Part shown: piece by piece, positions 36,301-49,600 of the stretch
Numbering within the stretch: the stretch's first letter is position 1
How the letters are laid out: each line of letters starts with the position of its first letter
Source of the DNA: Cladopsammia gracilis
Taxonomy: Eukaryota; Cnidaria; Anthozoa; Scleractinia; Dendrophylliidae
Assembly: GCA_022457155.1 (NCBI GenBank)
Contig: JAJGOT010000364.1
Location: 236,001-300,000 of the forward strand
Reading direction: 5' to 3'
Length of the DNA stretch: 64,000 nt
Translations under genes and position numbers: made by a program
The notes under the pieces: model-generated
Told to the model about the DNA's origin: nothing
What the model saw: only the letters and a program-made list of their open reading frames with translations
The model's database searches: none

Positions 36301-39300
36301 TCTCATCATTCTTGCTGACTTTGTTATCTTTTGATGGTGTTGAAGTCTTCTCTCCAGTTAGGTCAGGTTCATTAGGGATGGTTTTCAGTCTTTCAGCAGC
36401 TATTGATGTGTTATCTTGACCCTGTTCTTCAGTGGAAGTATTTTCACGGTTTATCTCAGAGGAAAGATCAGAAAGATGGTCAGGAGTGTTGGACTTGTAG
36501 TTTTTCAGTGCATTATTTATCATCCTCCAGCGAGAATCACTTTTGTTAAGCATGTCCAAGGGATACTTCTTCTTGTTGTTGGGTAGATTTGGGTTTATAT
36601 TAGCATTTCGAAGTATCTTTATCGCGTCACATTTGTTTGATGTACACTTTTTTCCAGCACAAACGAGATGATAAAGAGTATCACCGATATTGTCTTGAAT
36701 GTTTTCAATCTCAGGGATTTTAGAATTTACCATTGCTTTTAGGAATCGGAAATTTCCTGATAAGGAATAAGAAATTTTGTAATAAGTAAACTTTGTATAC
36801 CCCTAGCAATAGGCTTACACAACGGCTGGTAAGATTTCCTCCCCGATTCTACTTGGTGAATGTTCAATTACGTTTCTAGTTATGGGTTTAATACAGAACG
36901 TATCTATATAAGAACAACATCCGACAACGCTTCTTTATGACCGTACCATGTGCCAAATGCGTGAATTTGTCGTCTTCTAAGCAGTCGTCTTCTGTTCTGG
37001 CTCAGTTTGACCAATTTTGGGTTATGAAAGCTTCGTTAGCCTCTGTGAACTCTGAATCATTCACTTTGTGAATAGCTAACGTTGCCAGCTAGCGTCGTAT
37101 CTAAGCCATTCAAATAATCTCAAATAACTGTATATCCGTGTAAAGGATATTTCATTTAAATTACCGCTTTCAAGGCCTTTCCTCAAGGCTTTGTGTACTA
37201 CTGGTTCTCCATCGCTGCACGCCACACAGTAATTTGCTCCTTTCTGGACTAGCTTTTCCACAAGAGGTAGATTCTCTTTCCTCATGGCTTCCTCCAAAGG
37301 CATGACATTAGAACCATCAATCACGTTTGCTGAAGCTCCGTGTTCAAGAAGGGTTGATATTAGGGCTTCTTTAGGGCCAAAATGACGAATGACGTCTCCA
37401 AGAGGGACACTGCTAGAGTTGATATTAATTGCCAGGCCTCCACCACCTACTGGCTGTGATGAGGGTCCTCCTCCTCCTAGATACAAGGTTTTAAGTTTGT
37501 TCCAATCCCTCATCTTTATCACGTCGTTACTTAGTTTGACAAGATGTTGGCTTGAGACATGGGCTGTGATGGCTGTTGTTCCCTCTGAGAATAAAACAAT
37601 TAATTTCATTTTCAACTTCTTGTGCAATCCATTTACCTAAGATAGAGGGGTTTACAGTTAAGTGCCGCCAATTTCAGTTGTAGCATATCCAAATTATACT
37701 ACTGGCATTTCGATAGTGGCTTCTGTCAAATAAAAGCTAAGAGAGGGTAAGAATAAAGAACCCCTGCAAAATAGTAAATCAACCCAATCAATTTATTTCA
37801 TTTGCCCTTCCAAAACCAATTTCGGCTCTTAAATTTGAATATAGATAACAAGTAGATAACGAGTTTCATATCTGCAATGGAGTGACCTGGTAGGGTGAAG
37901 TGGGTAGGAACTGCAGCAGATGAATTTGCATGACTTGTGTTATTAGTGGCTTGTCTTTGTTCAGTAAATCGTTCGCAAATGTGCGTTTTGTTTCCCCAAT
38001 ATATTGCTTTTTACATTTTTTTGCATTCAATCATATTAATCACGTTTTTAGAGTTGCAGGTTATGCTTTTTTTGCCTGGTTTCATTTGTAGAGTTGAAAG
38101 AGTATGATGATTTACCATTTTCGATGTGTGGACAGGTCAGACAGCCGTGTTTTGATTCGCAGCGGAAGGTTCAGGGAGAGGCCAGAGTTAACGTAGAAGA
38201 ATTAAATAAGTTAAGCGCGTACAAGTAAGTCACGGAGGTTAGGAGAACGCCGATATCTTTAGCTCTTGGTCAGCCATGGAGTATTTATTAACAAATGAAG
38301 TTACCAAAGAAAAGTTGTCACTCTTACAGGCCAACCCACAGGGGTAGGCAATATTTCATAATTTGTTGGATTTTCTTGTTCTCTATTATTTAAGTTAATC
38401 CAACTTAACTTTTCAAAGGTACATTGAAACGTACCCTGTCATAAACTGCAAAAAAAAATGTGGCCGTACGTTAGGGTGTTACCTTCAAGTTTAACAGCAA
38501 TGTCAAGCGCATCACTTAGAAGATCACCCACGAGTGTTTCATCGGTCGCTCGCTTCAGACACTCATTAACTGCTTGCATCGCTTCTCTTTCTCTTTTAAG
38601 TGCTCGAGAGCAACGAAACTGATTCAAATACCCCTAGAAAGAAATGTTTTTTTTAATAGTAAGTGGGTTGGTAGTCTTACATGGTTTCCGGCGAGGTCTT
38701 CTGGAAACCCATAATGTAGTCGGTAATGTACAACACTAAGCTGACTTAACAACGAGTTAGGTTAAGGTTAAGGTTTAGGGTTTACAATAACATGTGGCTC
38801 CACATACATTGGCAATTCTTATGGATGGATGCCTTATTTGCAGTCGTGCCAAGAACTGACCGATCCGGCCCGCCAGTTCTGACAAATGGTAAGCGCTTAG
38901 TTTCTTAATTTCATTCTTGTTATTGGATAAGATATAAACCTTATTCGATGGTTTAACAGATAATACGCGCGGACACATTACGAGTTGCGCAGTATGGTTT
39001 CGAGCCCCCAGGGGCGAGAAGAAATGCGAGCAATGAGTAGAATGTCTGCACGTATTATCTGTTAAACAGAATTTGTTAAACCAGCGAATAATGGCTTCAT
39101 TATTCGACTGAAATTCTTTAATTAATAATAGCCTCTGTGGTGTAGTACGGCAATCTACTGTGTAAATGCGCTCGGATATTTGCGTGTTCTCTTTCCCTTA
39201 CGTAAGGTAAAATGACGTCACAGTCGAATAATAAAAGAGTGTATTAGGCTTGCTGTGATTACCTCCAGCATCTCTGGAGTCATCATCGAGGCCTTTTTAG

Positions 39301-42300
39301 CATCTTCCAAGCCGCTTGTGTAGTTCCCTAACTGCTGCTCAGCTTCAGAACGTTGGCATAACAGAAGCGAGAAGACACCCTTTGATTCCGCAGGAGTGTA
39401 TTTCAAAGCCAAATTGACGCACTCGATACAGAAATTGTAGTGCTCCAACTTGAACACATGGAAAGCACGATCTTTCCATACCACGGCTTCTTCCTTTGGA
39501 AACGAATGAAGACGCGAGTCGCGTAAAACAAATTGTTAATGATCGTGAATAACTAGTCATGCGTGAATAACTGGACGCTGTCGTTATCGTTGTCAGTCGA
39601 CGTCGCGTTCGTTTCGTGTTATTGTCTCTACATTAAATCAGAAAGACGTTAATACAAACCAATTAGGAGCAAAAGCAAAAGACAATTTAAAATAAGCGCG
39701 CTTTCCCTCCCACTTGGCAGCAGCTGAATGTTCTTCTCGAGTCCCAATTGGTTCAATGCTTTACTTACGTTTGCTGTGCTTGGCAAGATTTCATGACCAT
39801 CCCATTTTGATTATACAACAACATATTCATTTAGATTTAGATTTATCGTCAGCATATTTATCTATTTATTATATTGCTCTATCGCTGCATATATCGGAAC
39901 GATATTTAACAAAATACCTCTGATTTTATTGGTCGCAATTTAAAGCATTCTTTGCCAGCGTCGATGGCTCTTTCATGCTCGTTTAACGTAAAGTGGGCTT
40001 CTCCCAAAGCGTGGTATGCCTGTGTAGAGATTGACAGGTCTGTGCTGGTATCGGAGAGATAAATGCACATATTGAGGAGCATAGCTGCTTTTCTATAGTC
40101 ATTGTTCTCAAGTGCTTTCCGACCAAGATGTAACCACTGTCTCGGTTGACCCTGTCAAAGATGATGCTGGATTAATGCTTTAAAGTCACAAAAATGTAAA
40201 ATGTGTCTCGACGATCTGTCTCTCGTTCTCTTTACAGGTCTTTACAGTTCATTATAATCAAGGTTACATGATGTGGTTGATACTAGCCTAGGTGTTCCTC
40301 TTGAAAGCGTGTGAGATACAGATTTGGGATCTGTGCAATAAATGAAAAAAGAATGATCCTTTACTCTTATATACCTCTTTGTTTATGAATGTTCCATGAC
40401 CAACGATGCAAGAAGGGTCGGCTTTGTTTCGTAACAATGTCACAGCCAAAGGAAACTTCATCATTTCTATTGCAGCCAGTAGGGGTGGTCTTTTACATCC
40501 TTTCAAACCATCTGGTAAAGCCCCACGCGAAAGGAGAAATGGAAGAAAACTGTTTAAATCTTTGATATCTGACTCAATGAGGAGGTCCAGAGGCACACAT
40601 GAGGCGTTACATTCAAAAGCTACTCCTTTGGCCGTCTTACTTGTTGTGGAACCAAGATATAGAAATCTTAATTTCTTCCATTCCTTCTTCTCTGATGCCT
40701 CTTTCACCAGAAAGTGAAGTATCTGGGGCGAGAAGTTGCATGTAATCTGACTTTCTCCAACTGAAAAAAAAAAGAGCAAGATGGTACTTGTCCATCCCTG
40801 TTCGAATTCTTTACTTAGGTCTGTTCTTACAAGTACAACAAGATAGATAGACTTTTGTTCTCGGGCCATCGTAGTTTCATGAGAAATAGAACACAAACCG
40901 CGGTGATAAACATATTGAACTTATTCATTTTTGATAAAAACTTGACGTTTCGGCAGTTTGAAAATGTATGTAGTAGCATACGAAACGTCAAGTTTTTATC
41001 AAAAATGAATAAGTTCAATATGTTTATCACCGCGGTTTGTGTTCTATTTCTCATCAAGATAGAAAGAAGTGACTAATAGAATAAAATATAAATATCCTTA
41101 ATATATAGCAACTTGTAGTCTGATCACCAAGTTTTATCATTTTAACGAAACAAAGCAAATCGTGGTTTCTCCATATTTCGGTTGTTCTTAATTCCTATTG
41201 GCCAATACAGTGAAGTTGGTCTATTATCTGGGTGGTTGTATGGCGGGGTTACACTGTATTCTTAAATATGTTGAGTTCATAGGAGCACGGTCACAAAGTT
41301 AAACATTTAAACATGCCCATCTAGTAAAATCGTTCACGAGCCGAATTGAATAAACATCCAAACAACAAGAATTTCACTTCGTAACATGAATAGAGCATGT
41401 GCCCAAAAATGTATTAATTCTTCCAAGTTTATTGGTATTATCTCAGTCTTCCAGTTTGAGAGTCACTGTATATTTGGGATTTGTCCGAAACAGTTTACCA
41501 ACCTTCCACATTCATAGCGGTTGAAATAACTTCATTGGCAGTTGAGTTGTTTTCCTTCTCAGTCAAAGCGTGGGTATGTGCTTCACAAAACGCCTTAAGA
41601 GCTTCTTTGTTTTGTTTTAGATGAAGCAGGCAGGTTCCGTGACGTGAATGCCCCTGAAAGAAAAATAAATGGATTAATAGCTATAAGTAAATAGTATAGG
41701 ACAAGCGTCTGAAACACAACCCAGCTATTATCTATCCATACGTATTTCATATTACCAAGTTTTTAATAAACTTAATCCTTATACCTCAAAGATTCGTCTC
41801 GTTCATTAAAAGAGTCCGGGGAGAGCTCGCACTAATATGTCGATAACCCAATTTTATAGATTTATTAATTTCGAGTCATGTGCATTTTTAAAACAAGGCA
41901 AACTCTGCTTGAATTCGCGGTTATTTGGTTAAGAGCATGGAATACAGAAATTGGACAACTGTGTTGGATAAATCTGGCCACGGTTGTGGCAGGTTTTAAT
42001 AATGAAATCAAACTCTCAAATTTAGAACACAGCGATAAATCTAAGCCAAGTTAAGCTCTTGAACGTAAATGCATGGGGCGAGAAAAATCCGCCAAAAGCG
42101 AAGATTACTAAATATTGAGAAAAGTAATTGAACAGTAATAACCCACTGATTGGCGAGAGGGGAGGAGGAGAGGGAGATTTTTCAGCTGATTTTTCTGGGA
42201 ATCTGCTCAAACTGATAGCGAGGGAAAAAAGGAAGAATAGCTTATGCAATCAAACTTATATACTAGCTTAACATCGTCCTCTAAGCTCATTAATCGAGCT

Positions 42301-45300
42301 GGAAGCCAGCGCGATTTATAAAATGAACGTGTTTCTTATTCACAAATGGACACCCGAGGGAGACTCGCATATAAAAATGACGGGGGTGCTCGTCGGCAAT
42401 TTTCGAAAAACACCCTAAAAGGTACTTGAATCCCGGCGAACACTGCTGGCATTTTTATATCGGAGTCTCCCTCCGGGATTTTCAAGTGTTTTAGAGATTT
42501 GAGAGTAGATGAATTAATAGGTGGCGTAAAAGACGCAAATGGGGATTGCTGTCGTTGATTCTTGCTGCGTAGGCTAATAAATTGGTTGAAAGGTTGTTCA
42601 TGTAAAGGGTATTTGCTGTTTATAGTAATTTGATGGAATCATGAAACAATTTTTGAATTGATTAAGGGTTCTTGGCTTGCTTCAGTGTTTGTTGAACAAG
42701 AAGCTGTACACAGCTTTAACCCATTGCAGTATCGATTCGCAAGTGTTTTGAGTGCTTTTACGGAACAACATAAAATTATGTCTGAAAAGTAACACTACAT
42801 TCAGTAGCCAACACGATCGCTAACTGAAATATAGATTGTAGATATTATAGAATATAGATTTAAGTCACGTAATGACCTAATGCACGAAATGTCCGGTTGA
42901 CCAGTTTACAGTCTCGCGTATTGCATGTCAGAAGAATGTTCTTTTTTCAAACTCGTATTTTCAAACGCGCATGGTTCACCATTCAAATCCTTTCAATAAT
43001 AAAAATTTCTTTCCATTATACAATTTAAAATAAGCACTGAACAAAGTTCCTTAAAAAAACAGGTTCAGAAGAATCGGTGATGAAATAAGTAAGATAACAA
43101 ATTAAACCTTGAATGCTATTTTCGGAATACAATACAAAATACAATTTTATCAGTTCTACCTATATATTGAAACCACTTAAAATAAGAAGCTGTACACAGC
43201 TTGAAGCCCGGGAAGTCCAGCGCTTGTCCAAACGATGTGTGTGATTCGCTAAGAAAACAATAGATTTGTCCCGCTGGGATAGCGATTAGGGATAGGGGCA
43301 TTGTTCAAGTCATCGTTCGCCAAACACAGACATCGTTTGGACAGCTACGGGGTCGCCCAGCTTGAACTCGTGGCGTTTTTATTAAACCCAGTGCATTATT
43401 TAGTGCTTTAAGTGCTTTTACGTTTTTACGGAGAAACATAAAGTTATATCTGAAAAGTAAGACTATATTCAGTTGCCAACACTTGAAACCACGATCGCTT
43501 CCATCCCTCACCCTACACGCTGTCTTACAGAATCTACGACACTTCCACTCTCTTACGAAATCCTCGTCTATTCTTTCATCCAGCAAAGTAACACATTGCA
43601 CAATAATTTAACTAATCAACCTCCCAAATATTTTCTTTTAGAGCGGTCTAAAATGCTCAACACTGAGCGACAGACCTATGCGGTAAAAAAAAATTCAGGT
43701 CTGGTTGGATTTTCATGTTCTGGTGTGTTAATGTTAGCTAGCTAATTAAGATTTTAGGGTATAATCAATTTTGAAGGACGCAGTCTGGAAAACTTCAATT
43801 TTAATTAAATGAAAAATAGAACATGATCTTTATGTCAACAATCACCTTGATATGATAGTTTAAAGCAAGTCTGATACCACGTAGAACATTTAACGCGACA
43901 ACTGTTTTACACAGGGAAAGGTCAAGTGGCACAGTGAGATAGCTATAGCCGTTAATTTATTTAAGTAGTGGTGGGGAAAGAGAATCATAATTTTTAACCT
44001 AAAATCTAGGCAGGACAAAAGCCATAATTGTTGATACTAATAAATGGGAGAAGGCTACAATTTATCAGAAAATTATAAACCCTGAACTGCCCGATTATAA
44101 TACTCGTAGAGTTCTTGTTGGCTAACCTATCGGTACTCTCCGTAGTAGGTACGGCACCACCCCAACAGAATGTCACATGAGCACCATGCCTTGAAATAAA
44201 TTACATTACGCTTGGCTATTTTACATTTGACTACCACAAGTACGAGGCGGTCTACTATTCTAAATCTGACTTCCGCAATTTGGGCGTATGAAAGTGTGGG
44301 AGAAGTAAATTCATGAAACATTATCAGTTGATATTTTATTAAAAGACAAAAGACAATGGCAACTTACCCTAAACCATTGCGGCTTAAGTTTGATACATTC
44401 TTTTGCGTCTTCTAAAGCTTTACCAAGCTGTTGTAAGTTAATAAACGCCAAGCATCGGTTACTAAGAAGAGCTGTCATTATTTCTGTGTTTGATTTCGGC
44501 GTAAATTCCATGGCCAAGGTGTAATACTCAGCCATTAAATCATATTTACTCTCCTTGTGTATCTCGTTGCCCCATTTCTTCCACTGGTTAGCTCGCTCGA
44601 TCTAGTAAAAGACAAAAATGATTCATAACGGTTATGCTTAAAAGCAAACTAGCAACTATTTAAGGAGTAATAAATGAAGTCAAATTTAAAATGACAATAA
44701 CGCAACCTTTTCCAAGAAAGTTTTGTACACAAGATGGATTTGAAAGAATTCAAGGACATGTGTTTGGACATATTTTGGTGATTTGTAATTCAGAATACGT
44801 TGCGAAATTTCTCTTGTTTGCGCTTCCACTGTAGCTATTTCAGGAATACCTGAAAGCGACTTTATTTAACATTTCAGCAGAGGAATATGGTGCAAATTTG
44901 AAATATAGTTACTGTAAACTCTCTCTCAGGCGCACACCCATTGAACCAGCTGCATTTGTCCGCCTTAGAGAGAGGAGGGATGTTCCAACTTGACTTTAGA
45001 AATCCGCGAGGTCAGAACTAATAACAGAGTAAAGCAAAGTGTTTGAAGTGGTCTGTTCCATTTTCAAAGACATTTTGTTGACAAATAGAGTCTGTTTGTG
45101 AATAAGAAAATCGGTTTGTGACTAATTATAGTGTGCTAGCCGTTGGACAAATTTGTAAAAATTGGCAGAATAAGTGTCTGCATTAAGACGTATTATTAAC
45201 CAGAATTGTTATCTAAAAGATTCCGCTGTCCAGCTTAGAGTTAAGGTACCGACAAACAAGTAAAATTCGACCAGGGCTGCCCACTAATGTACGTCTTAGA

Positions 45301-46573
45301 GAGGTGTGCACCGTATAGGGCTTTCTGGTTTGTGAGAGTTAACTGCATTCTGTTTGACAAAGGCAAGAATTTATATTTTCCAGAACCCTAGTGTCATTAT
45401 TTTTGGGCCTTATGATTCTTTATCTGGATGCTGGATGAGTGCCTGTCGGACCAAGGTGTTTGGACACGATTATTTGCGCAGGCAGACCCTGAGGTACCAT
45501 ATCCTAGATAAATCCTGATCGATCAGGGTCTTTTTTGCAGAAGCTTGTTGGCGCTCAATTGTACGTGCCATAACTTTGTGGTAACATTTTAGTAAACGTA
45601 CCCTGACAGAATCATTCTCCTCGCTCTTCTCTCCCAAGTAAGTGGCTTTTAAGTTCCGTCCTGTCTCTAGACATTCATTGAACGACTTTTCTTTAAAGTG
45701 CAATTCACAAAGAAGTTCAAGAGTTTGGCGTCGTTCATCGATTTTGCTTTCGTCGTGTTTCAAAGAGAGTTGTAACAGTTCGATTGCTTTTCTGTTGTCC
45801 CCCTTTCGAACCGCTTCTTGTCCGTCGGCCTTGAACGTTCTCTGAACAAGAAGAAAACAAAAAGAAGGATAAATATCTAATAAATTTCACTGGAAAATTT
45901 GGACCATTTACAGACTTCATAAAATGTCTATAAATCTTGAATTTACAGACTTGGTACTTTCACCTGTTAAAAACAAAATCTCTGTAAATTCTTTTGACAG
46001 ACATTTTGTATAGTTTTATTGTCTTGTTCTTTATAAAATGTTTGTGAAATGTTTATAAATCCTAGGAGCTGTAATGAGAGGAAAGACTTACAATTTACAG
46101 ACTTTACAAAATCTGCCAACAATGTTTGTAAATCTGCTATTTACAAAGATTTCATAATGCCTAGACTTCTAATATAAAATGTCTGTAAATGGCACTGCGT
46201 AATTTTAATGTTAATTGAGTTACCAAATCTCTGTAAATTAATGTGGTCCCCAAGCGGAACATCTAATGACAAACGGGGAATTATAAAATCTCTGTAAATT
46301 GACACAAACAAACTAATCTTTCTCCGAATCGTCTATATAGAATTTTTAAAGCTACATCCAGTGTTCACTCACATAATCTAAGAAATTCAAAATACAACCT
46401 TTTCGTTCCTAGACCGAGTACTGAAGCAGGCAAACGAAGTTTTCAATATCACGGTTCTGTTCTATGGAACAGCTTGCCTTTAAGCGCTAAGATGTAGCCC
46501 ACTCTTAGCTCTTTTAAATCATTACTTTAAAGCGCCATGAAACATGTGTGATATGTGCGCCATATAAGTCTCT

Positions 46574-46610
<37 letters not shown>

Positions 46611-49600
46611 TAAAGAATACTTTTTTATAGTTTTTAGTATAATCCCGTATAGATAATGAATTTAGTTAGATAACTTGATTTTTGTTAAGTAATTAATCTA
46701 TTGTCGTTTAAGGCTCGACGGAAGAACATGTATTATGAATTGACAACGCGTAATATAAATAAAGTTTACCTACCTAACGGGGCATTATAAAATCTCTGTA
46801 AATTGACGCAAACGGGGCATTATAAAATCTCTGTAAATTGACGCAAATGGGGCATTATAAAATCTCTGTAAATTGACGCAAACGGGGCATTATAAAATCT
46901 CTGTAAATTGACGCAAACGGGGCATTATAAAATCTCTGTAAATTGACGCAAACGGGGCATTATAAAATCTCTGTAAATTGACGCAAATGGGGCATTATAA
47001 AATCTCTGTAAATTGACGCAAACGGGGCATCATAAAATCTCTGTAAATTGACGCAAGCGGGACATTATAAAATCTCTGTAAATTGACGCAAAGAATAAAA
47101 CTGACTAATTTTGTTTAGCAGAGTAGGCATTTTACTCGATATTTTGAGTTAGTTTACTTAAAATTTAACTTAAATATTTAATTCAACATAGTGAGTTGAA
47201 ACAACTCCTTAGTTTGAGAAAATCAAGTGAAAGTCACTTTTACTCAAACATACGATTAAAAATTTACTCACTGCAGTGAGTCAGTGCTTCTCACTCAAAT
47301 TAAAAATATGAGTTAATTCTTAACCCAATAAAGTGAGTTGATACAACTCTTTATTTTGAGTGAACAGGGGGTGCAATAGTCCGACATCTACTCAAACGTG
47401 AAAGCACACACATAAGAGATTGCGAGGGTCCTAAAGGGGTAAAATGGGAACTGGAATTGGCCTGTTTTTGCCCTGGGAAATGGGATTTGAGTCACTGGGA
47501 CTGGGATTTGCTCACTGGGAATGGAAAAAAACGTCGTAATTGGAATGGGACAGTTGTCATTAAGCATGTCCAGTCAATGCTTAACTGGCCTTAACTAGTC
47601 TAACTAATTCCCTTAATGAAACAAAAGAAACGGAAAACTGATCCTTACGGCAGAAAAACAGAAGCAGAATCAGAAGCAAATAAAATAAAATAAAATAAAA
47701 GTGGAATATAATAGTGCCCAATATTTCGCTTTGCAAAACAAAGCTTCTTCAGGGGCTAGCACTATAAATGATTACAACTGTAAAACCGTTATACAAGTGG
47801 TTTTGAAAAACCTAAAGGATAACAAAAACAATGAATATGATTGGTTAAGGGTTTGACGGGTGATAACTAAACTGACTTGTGATGAAAAAGTTAATGAACT
47901 TCGTCGCGTCTGTTGATTCCAAGTGGTTCTAACGTCTGGAGTTTGTCTATGCGAAATGCTTCACGCACTTTTCGTACAGTCTCTGCTATTACGTATTAAT
48001 TCCAGTGGTATAAGTTGCATATCCTTACAGGCGCGGATCCAGGATTTTTTTTATGTGGGTGGCTACGGGTATTTGCTTAAGTCTCTAGACCTTTTTATTG
48101 TTGCAATTATAAAGAAAACTGTTAAAACCGACGGTCTAAAGGGGGGGGGGGGTGTGGCTAGCCACCCAATCCACCCCCCCCCCCCCTGTATCCGCCCCTG
48201 TCTTAGTAGAGTGGCCTGGTAGATTAAAGTGTTCTGATATAGGAGTAGGGCAGCTGAGGTGATGTCGATTCTCTACAGAGCGGCGATCTTCACCAAAGCG
48301 TTCATTTATATTAGTTTGCGTTTTGTTTCTCCGATGTATTGACACGGTATATTACGTTTAAAACAATTTTTACATTGGATCATATAGATCAGGTTTTTAG
48401 AATTACATGTTATGTGATTATAAATATAACGTTCCTCTTTAGTAGTAAAAAAGTGTATTTCTTTTGGCCTTGTTGAATAAACTGACAGGTCAAACAGCGT
48501 AGGTGGTTGCATCTGTAAGCTCCTGCTGGAGGCACCGATCTGATCTCTCTCGCTGGTTGGTTTCCTTAGTTTAGTTTGTAGTAGTTTAGAACCACTTGGA
48601 ATCAACAGACAGGACGAACTTCGTTAACTTTCTCATCTCTAGTCAGTTTAGTTTATCATCCGTCAAACCCTTCACCAATCATATTTATTGTTTTTGTTAT
48701 TCTTTATTTTTTTCAAAACCACTTGTACAACGGTTTTACAGTTGTAATCATTTATAGTGCTAGCCCCTGAAGAAGCTTTGTTTTGCAAAGCGAAATATTG
48801 GGCACTATTATATTCCACTTTTATTTTATTTGCTTCAGTGAGTGTTCTGTTTTTCTACCGTAAGGATCAGTTTGCCGTTTCTTTTATTTCACTTTAAGTA
48901 TTAATACTGATCTAGGTCTGGAAACCCAAATCCGGCCATTCTCAACGGTTTGTTGCAGTGATCGTGCATTCTGTTTCTTTTTAATTCCCTTAGTTTGGCA
49001 AACATCAGAAGACTGTTAAAAGTGCCTATTTTACGGCCAATTCTACAATAGGAATATGAGAATATTTTATTTTTTCACTTGTCTTGCGGTCAACGATATT
49101 TGTGTACAGCGGTGCCATCAAGCCAAAAACGTTGAGCATGCGTATTTTCATGTTAAAAACAACATGGCGGAATGTCTGCAGGCGACAGGAATGTGAAGTG
49201 GCAGGAGCATATCACCTGCCGATGCGGATGTGAATAGAAAAGAGTTGGTATGAAAAACACTGGTATTTTTCCAGAATTCTGCGAGTGGGAATTTGGACGC
49301 TGGGAAATGGGATTGGTATCCACCCCCCCCCCCCCCCCCCCCACCTTTCAGGACCCTCGATTGCCGCTTCGCGAGTGAGAGCGGGAAAAAAACGTATCTT
49401 TCAAAGAAAAGATAATATTTCAAAATACAAGACACAGATCAGAGTTCAACGGCGGTATTACTGTTGTATGAGATATGTGTCTTATATACCATCTTTACTT
49501 CACATGTCAATAGCTGACGCAGTATTTTAATATTTTAGCCTTGCCTAAACAGCTCTTGAAAGAGGTGTTTTTAAAGCCTGGATTTACCTGGAACGGAAAT

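Noticed and set aside
38755..38790. True interstitial telomere
   Set aside because: Too short and irregular.
43305..43601. Minus frame with CKTACRVRDGSDRG
   Set aside because: No family recognised, no splice structure, and part of a repeated block.
46779..47092. CRISPR array
   Set aside because: Units are tandem with no unique spacers, and the sequence is a eukaryotic intron.
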